Positions 27,639-36,296 of a DNA stretch of 64,000 bases are shown here, piece by piece. The notes beneath the pieces were generated by a model, which was given only the letters and a program-made list of their open reading frames with translations, ran no database searches and had not been told where the DNA came from. Origin of the DNA: Acidimicrobiaceae bacterium (lineage in GTDB: Bacteria; Actinomycetota; Acidimicrobiia; Acidimicrobiales; Ilumatobacteraceae); the NCBI GenBank assembly GCA_947446815.1, contig CANFGT010000004.1, positions 1-64,000 on the forward strand, written 5' to 3'. A program made the position numbers and the translations under genes. Numbering within the stretch: the stretch's first letter is position 1; each line of letters opens with the position of its first letter.

Positions 27639-28784
27639 TTACCCGAGCAGTTTCAAGCCCTTGCTAAACAACTTCTTTGGCTTCATTGCATCAACCTGAG
27701 CGGCCAATGAATGGAATGCCTTGCCTGTTTCACTGTCAGGTGCAACTGCAGCGATGGGCTTGCCATCGTCGCCACCTTCGCGCAACGCCATGGTGAGCGG
27801 AATTTGTGCAAGCAACGGAACACCGAGCTCGTCAGCAAGTTCCTGGCCGCCACCGCTGCCGAAGAGTTCGTAACGCTTGCCGTCATCACCGGTGAACCAT
27901 GACATGTTCTCGATGACTCCGCGCACAGGCAAGTTGACTTTCTTTGCCATCGCAGCAGAGAGACGTGCAACTTTTTGTGCTGCTTCTTGTGGTGTTGTCA
28001 CAACAAGTACTTCTGCCTTTGGCAGATATTGACTAAGGCTGAGTGCGATATCGCCGGTGCCTGGTGGCATGTCGATCAGCAAGTAGTCGGGTTCATCCCA
28101 GAAAACGTCGGTGAGGAACTGCTCGAGCGCTTTGTGCAGCATTGGTCCGCGCCAGATGACAGCTTCGCCATCGGGAACGAAATAGCCAATAGAAATGCAC
28201 CGAACTCCGTAGTTCTCTGGTGGCAACAACATCTCGTCGATGATCACGGGGTCGCGGTCGGCACCCAACATGCGAGGAATAGAGAAACCGTAAATGTCGG
28301 CGTCCACAATGCCCACGGTGTGGCCTGCTGCTGCAAGTGCAACAGCAAGGTTGGTGGTGACGCTGCTCTTCCCCACGCCGCCCTTGCCCGATGCGATGAG
28401 CAACGGACGTGTCTTTGAATCCTTTGCAGCGAATGGAATCACGCGACCTTCGGCATGACCTTGTGCTTGGTTGCTGCCGGCAGAGGCCTTCGGGTCACCG
28501 TTGAGCATCTTGCGAACATTGGCGCGCTGCTCGTCGGTCATCACACCAAAGTTGAGACTGACAGGGGTTCCGTTGGTGAGAGGCGCAAGCGCGTTGGTGA
28601 CAAGACCTTGAATCTCGTTACGCATCGGGCAACCCGCAATGGTGAGGGTGATGGTGAGCGAGATGCCCTGGCTAGAAATAGCCACATCACGCACCATGTC
28701 GAGATCGACAATGGAACGGTGCAGTTCGGGGTCTTGGACGGGGCGAAGCGCCTCGATGACCTGTTCAACAGTTGCTGTGGACAT
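27639..28784 (-). CDS. mrp: Mrp/ApbC P-loop iron-sulfur carrier
   Basis: A 381-residue protein. Residues 1-95 are a DUF59/MIP18-like domain, with AGCPMRNEI. Residues about 120 onward are the ParA-like NTPase with the deviant Walker A SGKGGVGKSSVTTNLAVALA, DADIYGFSIPRM and LLIDMPPGTGD. The usual CxxC of Nbp35-type carriers is absent or altered: IENMSWFTGDDGKRYELFG replaces the ENMSxFxCPxCG segment, so cluster ligation may differ. ATG 28784 (MSTATVEQV) was chosen over an upstream in-frame extension. It is divergent from a SufR-like regulator. Confidence 0.9.
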   Translation of the reverse strand: MSTATVEQVIEALRPVQDPELHRSIVDLDMVRDVAISSQGISLTITLTIAGCPMRNEIQGLVTNALAPLTNGTPVSLNFGVMTDEQRANVRKMLNGDPKASAGSNQAQGHAEGRVIPFAAKDSKTRPLLIASGKGGVGKSSVTTNLAVALAAAGHTVGIVDADIYGFSIPRMLGADRDPVIIDEMLLPPENYGVRCISIGYFVPDGEAVIWRGPMLHKALEQFLTDVFWDEPDYLLIDMPPGTGDIALSLSQYLPKAEVLVVTTPQEAAQKVARLSAAMAKKVNLPVRGVIENMSWFTGDDGKRYELFGSGGGQELADELGVPLLAQIPLTMALREGGDDGKPIAAVAPDSETGKAFHSLAAQVDAMKPKKLFSKGLKLLG

Positions 28785-28818
28785 GTGGGCTCCAGGGGGT
28801 ATTAGCACTACGGCCATA

Positions 28819-28829
28819 GGTAGAATACC
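28819..28829 (+). promoter_or_regulatory. promoter and small palindrome for a leaderless SufR-like gene
   Basis: TAGAAT at 28821-28826 makes a good -10 element 6 bases before the GTG at 28833, so transcription probably starts at the start codon (leaderless). The element lies inside the perfect palindrome GGTAGAATACC (28819-28829). A GGTATT at 28798-28803 also mirrors AATACC. The whole divergent gap is only 48 bases, so the regulator could control both genes here. Confidence 0.5.
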
Positions 28830-28832
28830 TGC

Positions 28833-29564
28833 GTGACCGAAGTGACCACCACCCACGTCATGACACCGAAGGCATTTACTGCCAATGTGTCAGCGATTAC
28901 ATCCGCTTTTGGTGACCCCACACGTCGGGGTATCTATTTGTATGTTCGCGAAGCCGACCACGGCGTGACCGCAGCACAGGTGGCAGAAAAGTTTGAACTG
29001 CACCCCAATGTGGCGCGCCACCACCTCGACAAGCTTGCAGCCGGCGGATACCTCGAAGTCACCGCCGCGCTACACAAGGGCACCAGCGTGGGACGCCCCT
29101 CCAAGCACTACAAAGTGGCCAGCAAGGAAATGGAAATTAGTTTCCCTGTGCGCACCGACGATCTTGTTCTCACGTTGCTCGGCAAAGCACTGGCCGCACT
29201 GCCCACCGAAGCTGCTCACACCATTGCGGAACAAGTGGGTAAGGAATACGGCCAAGCAATGGCAACGGGTCTCACGGGACACGATGCTGCTGTGGGTACA
29301 CGTTCCTTGCGTTCTGCATTGCAAGCAGTTGCCGATGCCTTAACTGCACATGGTTTTGCCGCACACACCGAGAAGAGCAACAACAAGCTGAGTATTGTCA
29401 CCAGCCATTGTCCGTTTGGTGATGTTGCAATCGAACACCCCGTCATCTGCGCTGTCGAGCGCGGGATGGTGAAAGGCATGTTGGGCGCTATCTACGGCGA
29501 CACCGACCCTGAAACCACTGGAACCATCGCAACAGGCGACACTCTCTGTGTCACCAGCGTTTAA
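28833..29564 (+). CDS. SufR-like iron-sulfur transcription regulator
   Basis: A 243-residue protein. Residues about 20-90 are an ArsR-type winged helix (DPTRRGIYLYVREADHGVTAAQVAE, LHPNVARHHLDKLAAGGYL, wing GRPSKHYKV). The C-terminal half has CPFGDVAIEHPVICAVERGMVKGML and a last cysteine in GDTLCV, matching the SufR cysteines that hold a [4Fe-4S] or [2Fe-2S] cluster. SufR represses iron-sulfur assembly genes when its cluster is full. No suf operon is adjacent, but the divergent neighbour is the Mrp iron-sulfur carrier. GTG 28833; ATG 28860 is an alternative. Confidence 0.82.
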   Translation: MTEVTTTHVMTPKAFTANVSAITSAFGDPTRRGIYLYVREADHGVTAAQVAEKFELHPNVARHHLDKLAAGGYLEVTAALHKGTSVGRPSKHYKVASKEMEISFPVRTDDLVLTLLGKALAALPTEAAHTIAEQVGKEYGQAMATGLTGHDAAVGTRSLRSALQAVADALTAHGFAAHTEKSNNKLSIVTSHCPFGDVAIEHPVICAVERGMVKGMLGAIYGDTDPETTGTIATGDTLCVTSV

Positions 29565-29588
29565 ACCTCTTATATAAGGAGAACCACC

Positions 29589-30989
29589 GTGACTGCAGTA
29601 GCCGAGCCACACACCGACATTGCCAACATCGCGGGCATGGCCACTTCGTTGCGCGCCGCCTACAACGCAGGCACGACTCGCCCGCTGGAATGGCGCCGTC
29701 ACCAGCTGCAGCAGATGGTGAACATGCTGGAAGAGAACGAAGCTGCGTTCTCTGATGCATTGCGCATAGACCTGGGCAAGCCCACCGTGGAAGGTTTCAT
29801 CACCGACATCGCATTCGTCATTGGCGAAGTGAAGACGATGATCAAGAACTTGAAGAAGTGGAACAAGCCAGAGCGCGTGTCCTCCCCCATCGTCACGCAG
29901 CCTGCAAAGTCGCGCCGTATTCCTGAGCCTCTTGGTGTGGTGTTGGTGATTGCTCCGTGGAACTACCCCGTGCAGTTGTTGTTGGTTCCTGCCGCTGGCG
30001 CACTTGCTGCTGGTAACGCAGTGATGATGAAGCCATCGGAAGTGTCCGCTGCAACATCTGCTTTGCTGGCACGTTTGGTGCCGCAGTATTTCGATTCCAG
30101 TGCAGTGGGCATTGTGGAAGGTGGCGTTGCAGAAACAACCGAACTTCTTGCACAGCACTGGAACCACATCTTCTACACCGGCAATGGCACAGTGGGCCGC
30201 GTGGTGATGGCAGCAGCCGTGAAGCACCTCACACCCGTGACATTGGAACTGGGTGGAAAGAGCCCCGTGATTGTTGATGAATCAGCGAATGTGCGCGTAA
30301 GTGCACGCCGCATTGCATGGGGTAAGTGGTTAAACGCTGGCCAGACATGTATCGCACCTGACTATGTGATGGTGCACGAGAAAGTGCGTGCACAATTTGT
30401 GGAAGAACTGCAGAAGGCAATCACTGCGTTCTATGGCGAAGACCCACGCCTCAGCGAAAGCTATGGCCGCATTGTGACGAGCCGTCACTTTGATCGCTTG
30501 CGTGGCTTGATGGCTGGCGGCACACCGATTATTGGTGGCGAGACTGTTGGCGACGATAAGTACATCGCACCCACCGTGTTGGACAACGTGGACATGAGTT
30601 CACAGTTGATGCACGAAGAAATCTTTGGACCGTTGTTGCCGATCATTTCGATTTCATCGGTGCAGACAGCGATTGATCACATCAATGCAAACCCACATCC
30701 GTTGGCGTTGTATGTGTTTGCAGAGAACAAGCGCGTGGTGAACGACGTGTTAGCTCACACCACGGCCGGTGGCGTGACAGTGAATGGCACCTTGTTGCAT
30801 CTCACCAACCCGAACCTTCCGTTCGGCGGAATTGGTGAGAGCGGCATGGGCGCGTATCACGGCATCAGCAGCGTGCGTTTGTTCCAACACATGAAGCCCG
30901 TGCTTGCACGCGGCACCAAGATGGACCCATCACTTCCTTACCCGCCGTACACCGACCGCAAGGCAAAGATCTTCCGAAAGATTCTTTAA
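29589..30989 (+). CDS. aldehyde dehydrogenase
   Basis: A 466-residue NAD(P)-dependent ALDH of the class 3 / AlkH type. It has APWNYPVQLLL (cofactor loop), MKPSEVS, FYTGNGTVGRVVM, catalytic Glu in TLELGGKSP and catalytic Cys in WLNAGQTCIAPDY, and EEIFGPLLPI. The length and the C-terminal tail (PPYTDRKAKIFRKIL) suit class 3 enzymes, which oxidise fatty or aromatic aldehydes. GTG 29589 has ATAAGGAG upstream. It is 24 bases after the SufR-like gene. Confidence 0.94.
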   Translation: MTAVAEPHTDIANIAGMATSLRAAYNAGTTRPLEWRRHQLQQMVNMLEENEAAFSDALRIDLGKPTVEGFITDIAFVIGEVKTMIKNLKKWNKPERVSSPIVTQPAKSRRIPEPLGVVLVIAPWNYPVQLLLVPAAGALAAGNAVMMKPSEVSAATSALLARLVPQYFDSSAVGIVEGGVAETTELLAQHWNHIFYTGNGTVGRVVMAAAVKHLTPVTLELGGKSPVIVDESANVRVSARRIAWGKWLNAGQTCIAPDYVMVHEKVRAQFVEELQKAITAFYGEDPRLSESYGRIVTSRHFDRLRGLMAGGTPIIGGETVGDDKYIAPTVLDNVDMSSQLMHEEIFGPLLPIISISSVQTAIDHINANPHPLALYVFAENKRVVNDVLAHTTAGGVTVNGTLLHLTNPNLPFGGIGESGMGAYHGISSVRLFQHMKPVLARGTKMDPSLPYPPYTDRKAKIFRKIL

Positions 30990-31321
30990 GGCTGAGCCTG
31001 CACAATTTGAATCTCGAGTGACTCTGCTTTCGCACGAGCGATAGCACCAACAAGTGCAATCATTGCGAGACCAAAGCTGTACAGCATCCAAGCAGCAATC
31101 AATACGCCCCACCCTGGAAGCACAATGTTCCAGTTCGTTGTCTTGCTGTAGCCATCATCTGTTTTGTTAACAGCGAAGATTGCAAACATTCCGATGATCA
31201 CAGCAAATGAAAGCACGACAAAGAAACCTTGTGCCACGCCATAAATGAGATCACCGAGACGATTGGCATCGTTTGCAGCTTTTCTTGCTGAGGCAATTCG
31301 TTCTTTACTGATTGTGCCCAT
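30986..31321 (-). CDS. small membrane protein, unrecognised
   Basis: A 111-residue protein with a basic N-terminal helix (KERIASARKAANDANR) and two membrane helices (about 30-50 and 68-92). It ends with a charged tail. I do not recognise a family. Its end overlaps the aldehyde dehydrogenase stop by four bases. The ATG lies about 10 bases downstream of a CTAGGGGGA site. Confidence 0.6.
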   Translation of the reverse strand: MGTISKERIASARKAANDANRLGDLIYGVAQGFFVVLSFAVIIGMFAIFAVNKTDDGYSKTTNWNIVLPGWGVLIAAWMLYSFGLAMIALVGAIARAKAESLEIQIVQAQP

Positions 31322-31400
31322 GAGTCCCCCTAGAGAAAGTCACACTTATGTGACTGCACAGAAGGTAATTCTTGGATGTATCAGTAAAGAGAACTCAAGA

Positions 31401-31416
31401 CGCAACTCACGTTGCG
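31401..31416 (-). terminator. weak hairpin downstream of sulfite-oxidase-like gene
   Basis: CGCAAC (31401-31406) and GTTGCG (31411-31416) form a perfect 6-base stem with a 4-base loop, 7 bases past the stop on the minus strand. The following bases are only partly T-rich, so it is a weak terminator candidate. Confidence 0.4.
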
Positions 31417-31422
31417 AAGGGG

Positions 31423-32034
31423 TTAGTTGCCCCAGTGGCGCTGTTCGAGGAATGGGTCGCCATACATGTGGTAACCGTTACGTTCCCAGAAGCCTGGCTT
31501 GTCGGCATTCATTAACTCGATGCCGCGCAACCACTTTGGTGATTTCCAGAAATATAAGTTTGGAATCAATAAGCGCACCGGGCCACCATGAATCGGTTCC
31601 AACGGTTCGCCTTCGTATTCCCACACCACCAGTGATTCATCAAGCATTGCGTCGGTGAGTGGCAAGTTGGCGGTGTAGCCAAACTCTGCATGACCCATCA
31701 CATGTGTTGCATCGGGTTGAATGCCGGCTTTGTCTAACAAGTCCTTCACGCGCACACCGCGCCACACGGTGTCGAACTTCGACCACTTGGTCACACAATG
31801 AATATCTGTGGTGAGTGTGGTGGATGGCATTGCAGTGAGTTCTTCAAACGTGAGCGTGTAGGGGTTGTCCACTAAGCCGCCAATAGTGAGGTTCCATTCG
31901 CCGGGGCCATAACTGGGCACATCGCCAACGTGCAGCACAGGAAAACGATCGGTGAGGTATTGACCCGATGGCAAGCGTGCGGGGTCGAGACCCATCGCTT
32001 CCACTTCTTTTCGGTTGCGCTCAAAGAAACTCAT
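31423..32034 (-). CDS. sulfite-oxidase-like molybdopterin oxidoreductase
   Basis: A 203-residue single-domain protein of the oxidoreductase molybdopterin-binding family. The molybdenum-ligating cysteine is in TDIHCVTKWSKFD, and GGLVDNPYTLTFEEL, VWEYEGEPLEPIHGGPVRLLIPNLYFWKSPKW mark the fold. It has no Tat signal, heme or dimerisation domain, so it is the short cytoplasmic type (YuiH-like) rather than secreted MsrP. The substrate is unknown. A MOSC-domain molybdenum protein is also in the window (52344). Confidence 0.88.
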   Translation of the reverse strand: MSFFERNRKEVEAMGLDPARLPSGQYLTDRFPVLHVGDVPSYGPGEWNLTIGGLVDNPYTLTFEELTAMPSTTLTTDIHCVTKWSKFDTVWRGVRVKDLLDKAGIQPDATHVMGHAEFGYTANLPLTDAMLDESLVVWEYEGEPLEPIHGGPVRLLIPNLYFWKSPKWLRGIELMNADKPGFWERNGYHMYGDPFLEQRHWGN

Positions 32035-32075
32035 ACGTTCATTCTGCCGTCATGTGGTGCCAGTACGGTGGGCAT

Positions 32076-32540
32076 ATGCCGTTGTATGTGATTCGCCATG
32101 CCCATGCCGGTTCAAGGTCTGCGTGGTTAGAGGATGATCGCGTGCGACCCTTGAGCGACAAGGGTTGGCTACAGGCGAAGGCCATTGCCGAGCGCATTGC
32201 ACCGCTGGGGCCGAGCGTGTTGCTGACCAGTCCGTACTTGCGTTGTCAACAAACACTGGAGCCTTTGGCTGAGTTGACCGGGTTAACCGTGCAGCACGAT
32301 GCGCGGCTGGAAGAAGACTCTCCGTTAGAGCGTTCGTTAGCAGCGATTGAAGATGCTCCAGACAATGCCGTGTTGTGTAGTCATGGAGATGTGATCCCAG
32401 ACTTCATCAACGGATTGATGCGCCGCGGCATGGACATGCATAATGCGCCTCTGGCTTTGCGCAAAGCATCAACGTTTGTGTTGCACCATGTGAATGGATT
32501 GTTCACACACGCGGAATATTGGGAGCCACCTGCGGTCTGA
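32076..32540 (+). CDS. SixA-like phosphohistidine phosphatase
   Basis: A 154-residue histidine phosphatase. Landmarks are YVIRHAHAGSR (phospho-His), RPLSDKGWLQAKAIAE, SPYLRCQQTLEPLA and CSHGDVIPDFI (second His). The short size is like SixA. ATG 32076 (MPLYVIRHAHAG) is clearly right; the frame extends upstream over the divergent gene. The stop is three bases from the end of the HNH gene. Confidence 0.88.
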   Translation: MPLYVIRHAHAGSRSAWLEDDRVRPLSDKGWLQAKAIAERIAPLGPSVLLTSPYLRCQQTLEPLAELTGLTVQHDARLEEDSPLERSLAAIEDAPDNAVLCSHGDVIPDFINGLMRRGMDMHNAPLALRKASTFVLHHVNGLFTHAEYWEPPAV

Positions 32541-32543
32541 TCT

Positions 32544-33242
32544 TTACTTCCCGAGTTTCTTTCGAAGCTGATCGATTTTCAGCGCTTTGTTGCGATTGGA
32601 ATGAATCATCATGTGGCAATTTGCGCAGACAACGGCAAGTTCAGACAATTTTGTCTCACGAGGCTGATCTGTGTCTTTAAGTTGATTTTTATGATGAACA
32701 ACAAGACAGCGGCTACCTAAACCACCGTGTTTACGCCCATAATTCACGCCACAACATTCACACTTTCCACCTGCACGTTGAAGGGCTGCTAACCGTAAAC
32801 CCGGATTACGAGATCGCGACCTCGACTCCGTCAGAATTCCCTCAACGGCTCGATCAACCAATCCCATCTTTTTTCCGCGGGCAGTTTTCCAGACCAATGT
32901 TGCCAAATCTTTGTCCACGACCTTCTCTGAGCGTGGTGGCTTAAAACCCGTCGCGGCAAAGACATCTTCACCTGAAATAGGTTCCTTGAACAGATGCTCA
33001 GTCGTCATAACGACTTCTTCACCTTTCCAACCTTTAGTGCCGGGTCGCCAGTTGGTTTCGACTGTGCCCCATCCAACATAAGTTCTGTCAATACCACCTA
33101 CATACAGCAAATATTTATCGCCATTAGAAGTTTCCTCAGGCAGAAAAAACGGAACGTCCGTTGGCTTTGATGCAGGACGACCATTTTCTAGCCAGCTGGA
33201 ATAGGCCTTGCTATTGCTGGTGTAACAAATCAATACTGACAT
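32544..33242 (-). CDS. HNH endonuclease with N-terminal reader-like domain
   Basis: A 232-residue protein. The C-terminus (about 155-232) is an HNH nuclease with CECC, CLVVHHKNQ, a helix and VCANCHMMIHSNR, giving the zinc cysteines and metal-binding histidines as in McrA-like enzymes. Residues 1-110 form a beta-rich domain with YLLYVGGIDRTYVGWGTVE and several tryptophans, reminiscent of EVE/PUA-type modified-base readers; that likeness is by eye. Together this suggests a modification-dependent (type IV) restriction enzyme. It starts one base after the DUF6308-like gene (TGAAATG). Confidence 0.72.
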   Translation of the reverse strand: MSVLICYTSNSKAYSSWLENGRPASKPTDVPFFLPEETSNGDKYLLYVGGIDRTYVGWGTVETNWRPGTKGWKGEEVVMTTEHLFKEPISGEDVFAATGFKPPRSEKVVDKDLATLVWKTARGKKMGLVDRAVEGILTESRSRSRNPGLRLAALQRAGGKCECCGVNYGRKHGGLGSRCLVVHHKNQLKDTDQPRETKLSELAVVCANCHMMIHSNRNKALKIDQLRKKLGK

Positions 33243-33243
33243 T

Positions 33244-33999
33244 TCATTTCCTCGTCTTTATTTGAATATTTCGCGCGTTGGCTTCCATCCAAAGAATGAT
33301 GTCCAATCTCCTCAGAGTGGTGAGGTCCCCGCATCCATCTGGGACAACCAGTTGATCAAGGTAATCCCGAAGTGAAACACTGCCTTCCGTAAACAACTTG
33401 CGAACAGACAACCACCAGTTCTCATTCGGCTGCAAATCAAGCAAAGCAACAATTCGTGAATCTTTAATTGGAACTACTACAGGGAATTTCGACGCAAGTA
33501 ATTTAGATGTTGTTACTGGCCCTATTTTGTGAGCTCTTAGGCATTCGTACAACTGAAATAACGATCCACTTTCCTCTAAGCGCTTCTTGTTCCCCACAAG
33601 TAAGGCCTCATCGCACGACCAAAGCTCCCCTGTCCCACCATCCAACATCTTTTGAGCGTCGTCGATCAAACCATCCCGATAAATGTCAGGTTCAATCAGC
33701 CATTTCGCCGCATTGATTGGAACCACCACAGATAATGATTCAACAGCGAGAATGTCCCAGGGGGTGAATCGGCGTGCATCACTCCGATTTCTGAAGTATT
33801 CGAATAGTCGACCGTCATAACGCCGGAGATACCAATCCAGATGGTCTTCAATGCGGCTCCTGTTTATCGGATTAAGCAACCATTCCCGAACTTCATTAAG
33901 AGGTAGCGGCTTTGATCGGTCAGGCAGAGCAGGCGGATATGCATCCCGAAGGTGCTGCTTGGTCTTCGGAACCCAATTATTCGTCCGCCCTTGACTCAT
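33244..33999 (-). CDS. DUF6308-like protein
   Basis: A 251-residue protein that resembles DUF6308 proteins of actinobacteria: an RFTPWDILAVESLSVVVP segment (about 75-95) followed by helices with GPVTTSKLLASKFPVVVPIKDSRI (about 157-180). That segment looks like a helix-hairpin-helix of the DNA glycosylase fold. The WWLSVRKLF and LDIILWM helices follow. The catalytic function is unknown. It is AT-richer in wobble positions than the window average and sits in the putative defence block. Confidence 0.6.
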   Translation of the reverse strand: MSQGRTNNWVPKTKQHLRDAYPPALPDRSKPLPLNEVREWLLNPINRSRIEDHLDWYLRRYDGRLFEYFRNRSDARRFTPWDILAVESLSVVVPINAAKWLIEPDIYRDGLIDDAQKMLDGGTGELWSCDEALLVGNKKRLEESGSLFQLYECLRAHKIGPVTTSKLLASKFPVVVPIKDSRIVALLDLQPNENWWLSVRKLFTEGSVSLRDYLDQLVVPDGCGDLTTLRRLDIILWMEANARNIQIKTRK

Positions 34000-34111
34000 G
34001 TGGCCTCGTCAATGGCGACAAGCTCAACTTGTTTAAACATAAAGGTCGATAGCGAGTTCATTTTTACCTAGCCAATAACTATCAGAAATCATGATTGCCT
34101 TGCTGGACATA

Positions 34112-34426
34112 TTAGAAACGGCTTTCGTTGATTTGAAGTTTTTCTCGAACAACTGAAGCGATGTCAACATCCAGCACATCAGCAAGACGCAAGAGATAAA
34201 TCTGAACATCGGCAATCTCTAACTCAATTGCCTTCTTTTGTTCCGCGCTCAAAGAACTAACTGATGATTCCTCCGGGGTTAACCACTGAAACTCTGCAAG
34301 AAGTTCACCGGCCTCACCTGCAAGTGCCATTGCCAAATTCTTCGGCGTGTGAAATTTATGCCAATCGCGAGCGTCAGCGAATGAACGCACTTCATCTGTT
34401 AATTCTTTGATGATGTTCTCTGACAT
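34112..34426 (-). CDS. MazG-like nucleotide pyrophosphohydrolase
   Basis: A 104-residue all-alpha NTP-pyrophosphatase of the dCTPase/RS21-C6 subgroup. Metal ligands are visible as LAGEAGELLAEFQWL (Glu38, Glu41, Glu45) and ELEIADVQIYLLRLADVL (Glu70, Asp73). Such enzymes hydrolyse dNTPs to dNMP and PPi, cleaning or depleting the nucleotide pool. The protein stops soon after the last helix (LQINESRF); relatives often carry about ten more residues. It begins one base after the nuclease-helicase stop, so co-expression is likely. Confidence 0.88.
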   Translation of the reverse strand: MSENIIKELTDEVRSFADARDWHKFHTPKNLAMALAGEAGELLAEFQWLTPEESSVSSLSAEQKKAIELEIADVQIYLLRLADVLDVDIASVVREKLQINESRF

Positions 34427-34427
34427 T

Positions 34428-36296
34428 TCATTTTCCTGTTTCTACGGATGGAAGTAATTGTTTGAAGTATTCGGAAGTTGCATGATCCGTGAAGTACACG
34501 TAGCAACCTTTCATACCTCTGCTCATCAGCGTTCGATACGTATTACGGATGATTTCATCGGCCTTTTGAGATGCGAGAATCGGGTTCTCCTTCATCTCTT
34601 TCTTGTAGCCATGAAGAGATTTATCGGTTTTGGCACGAGCTTCAGGAATCGCGATCAATTCTCCTGCCTCAAACACAAGGTCTGGCCCAACGATGACCCC
34701 GACGTAGTCGAGCTCAAGGCCTTGACACGTATGGATGCAGCCGACTTCCTTCACTGAATCAGGGTGAATAATCCAGGCTTGATTCACCCGATCAAGATTC
34801 CATTCGGCAGCGAATCCAAACTCCGGAAACTTGATGTCCAGTTCATTTGGATTCTTTTTGCTCACCCAGTCCCAGCAGTAACCAGCAACAACTCGTGATT
34901 TGTTGTTCTCTTGATTTTTTTCTTTAATCAAATTGTGAAGTTCAGTAGGACTATCAACAATTCTGAAGTCAAAGCGTTCAGGCGAGAAATAACTCTCGTT
35001 GTCAATCTTCACGCCCAACGCGTTATCAAGCCAGACCATGTAGTCATCGGAACCACTACAGCGGAATTGAGAAGTGAGTTCGAGGTACTGAACTTGAGTT
35101 CCCGCTTCTGCAGCGAATTGCTCAATGGAGTTAATTTCTCCAATGTCCTTCCACGTGACCTTCTGTGCTTCATCGATAAAGAAGACTGAAGTTCGAGCGG
35201 CTTCAATTATCTCCTTGATTTGATTCACGCCACCCTTTGCATATTGAGTCCTCAATTTCAAACGATGTGCTTCGTCAACAATGAGAACGTCAAACGAATC
35301 TTCTTTCACGCCAACATATGAGCCAGAACCACTAAACAAATCGTGGATTACACCGCTGCTCATCACACCTTTTAATTTGGATTCAAAAACTGTGCGAGGC
35401 GCGGCATTAGGTGTGATGTATCGAGCATTCATTCGCAGACTTGAAAGGCGGGACAGCGCATTAATGGAGATAACTGATTTCCCAGTTCCAGGCCCGCCCT
35501 TCACGATGATGACTTGCTTCTGACCAACCATTGCCTCAGTTGCTGTAGACACAATCTTTTCCAAAACTGTCTTTTGATCGTCAAGGAGAACGAACTCCTC
35601 AAGACCTTCAAGCATTGATCCAACAGCTTCTGCGAGTTGTTTCGATGGGCGAATCGGCGAAGCATCGACCCTCTTCAACATCTCTTCGCCCACGCCTTGG
35701 TTAATCCGCGTCTTGATTAGTTCGCGCAAGGGATCAATCTCTCCCTTGATGAATACGGGTGCCTTCACCGTGTCGGATTGATAACGCTGATCTCCGACAA
35801 CTTCCTTTGACTTGCAATTGTGAAGATATGCGCATGCAGCTATCTGAAGATCATTCGAATAGACGTATTCGTTGAACGTACTGAGGTGATACGCATAACT
35901 CCATGCCTGATACGAGGGATGCGGCTGATCACGTTGTGCGCCTCCCAGGAACGTACGCACATGTCCATCCAACGCAGAGAACACAATGTCTTCCCATTGC
36001 TTTAACTCAACGATGACCATTGATTCTTTGCCGGAGGAATCTCTCCCAGCAATCAAGAAATCAATTCGGAATTTCCGGCCATTGAGTCGATATTCAACGG
36101 CAACGGTTGAGTCATTTGGAATTGATGTATCAGACATCACATGGAACATTGCATTTCCAAGCGAGTTACGCCACGACTGAGTCTCCGAATGACCGACTGA
36201 AATGTTGAGATTCTTCTTTACTTGTGCCGCAACGATGTCATCAATCGTCGGCGCATCTTTTAAGAATTGTTCTTTCGAGGCCAAATATGCAAGCAC
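34428..36296 (-). CDS. PD-(D/E)XK nuclease fused to DUF2075 helicase
   Basis: A 622-residue protein. Residues about 60-100 have a restriction-type nuclease core: FRIDF (Asp79) followed by VIVELK (Glu97, Lys99). Residues 255 onward are a DUF2075 (Schlafen-class, superfamily 1) helicase with Walker A GGPGTGKSV (267-275), Walker B VLIVDEAHRL (341-344), ELTSQFRC, and the late CIHTCQGLELDYVGVIVG motif. The GTG at 36296 is close to its AAAAGG site, so a TTG at 36284 is possible. Similar combinations occur in antiviral loci; a function in cleaving foreign nucleic acid is inference. Confidence 0.85.
   Translation of the reverse strand: MLAYLASKEQFLKDAPTIDDIVAAQVKKNLNISVGHSETQSWRNSLGNAMFHVMSDTSIPNDSTVAVEYRLNGRKFRIDFLIAGRDSSGKESMVIVELKQWEDIVFSALDGHVRTFLGGAQRDQPHPSYQAWSYAYHLSTFNEYVYSNDLQIAACAYLHNCKSKEVVGDQRYQSDTVKAPVFIKGEIDPLRELIKTRINQGVGEEMLKRVDASPIRPSKQLAEAVGSMLEGLEEFVLLDDQKTVLEKIVSTATEAMVGQKQVIIVKGGPGTGKSVISINALSRLSSLRMNARYITPNAAPRTVFESKLKGVMSSGVIHDLFSGSGSYVGVKEDSFDVLIVDEAHRLKLRTQYAKGGVNQIKEIIEAARTSVFFIDEAQKVTWKDIGEINSIEQFAAEAGTQVQYLELTSQFRCSGSDDYMVWLDNALGVKIDNESYFSPERFDFRIVDSPTELHNLIKEKNQENNKSRVVAGYCWDWVSKKNPNELDIKFPEFGFAAEWNLDRVNQAWIIHPDSVKEVGCIHTCQGLELDYVGVIVGPDLVFEAGELIAIPEARAKTDKSLHGYKKEMKENPILASQKADEIIRNTYRTLMSRGMKGCYVYFTDHATSEYFKQLLPSVETGK

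Noticed and set aside
34033-34215. Alternative C-terminal frame for the MazG-like gene (frameshift idea)
   Set aside because: The product does not continue the MazG fold convincingly, so a simple early stop is the better reading.
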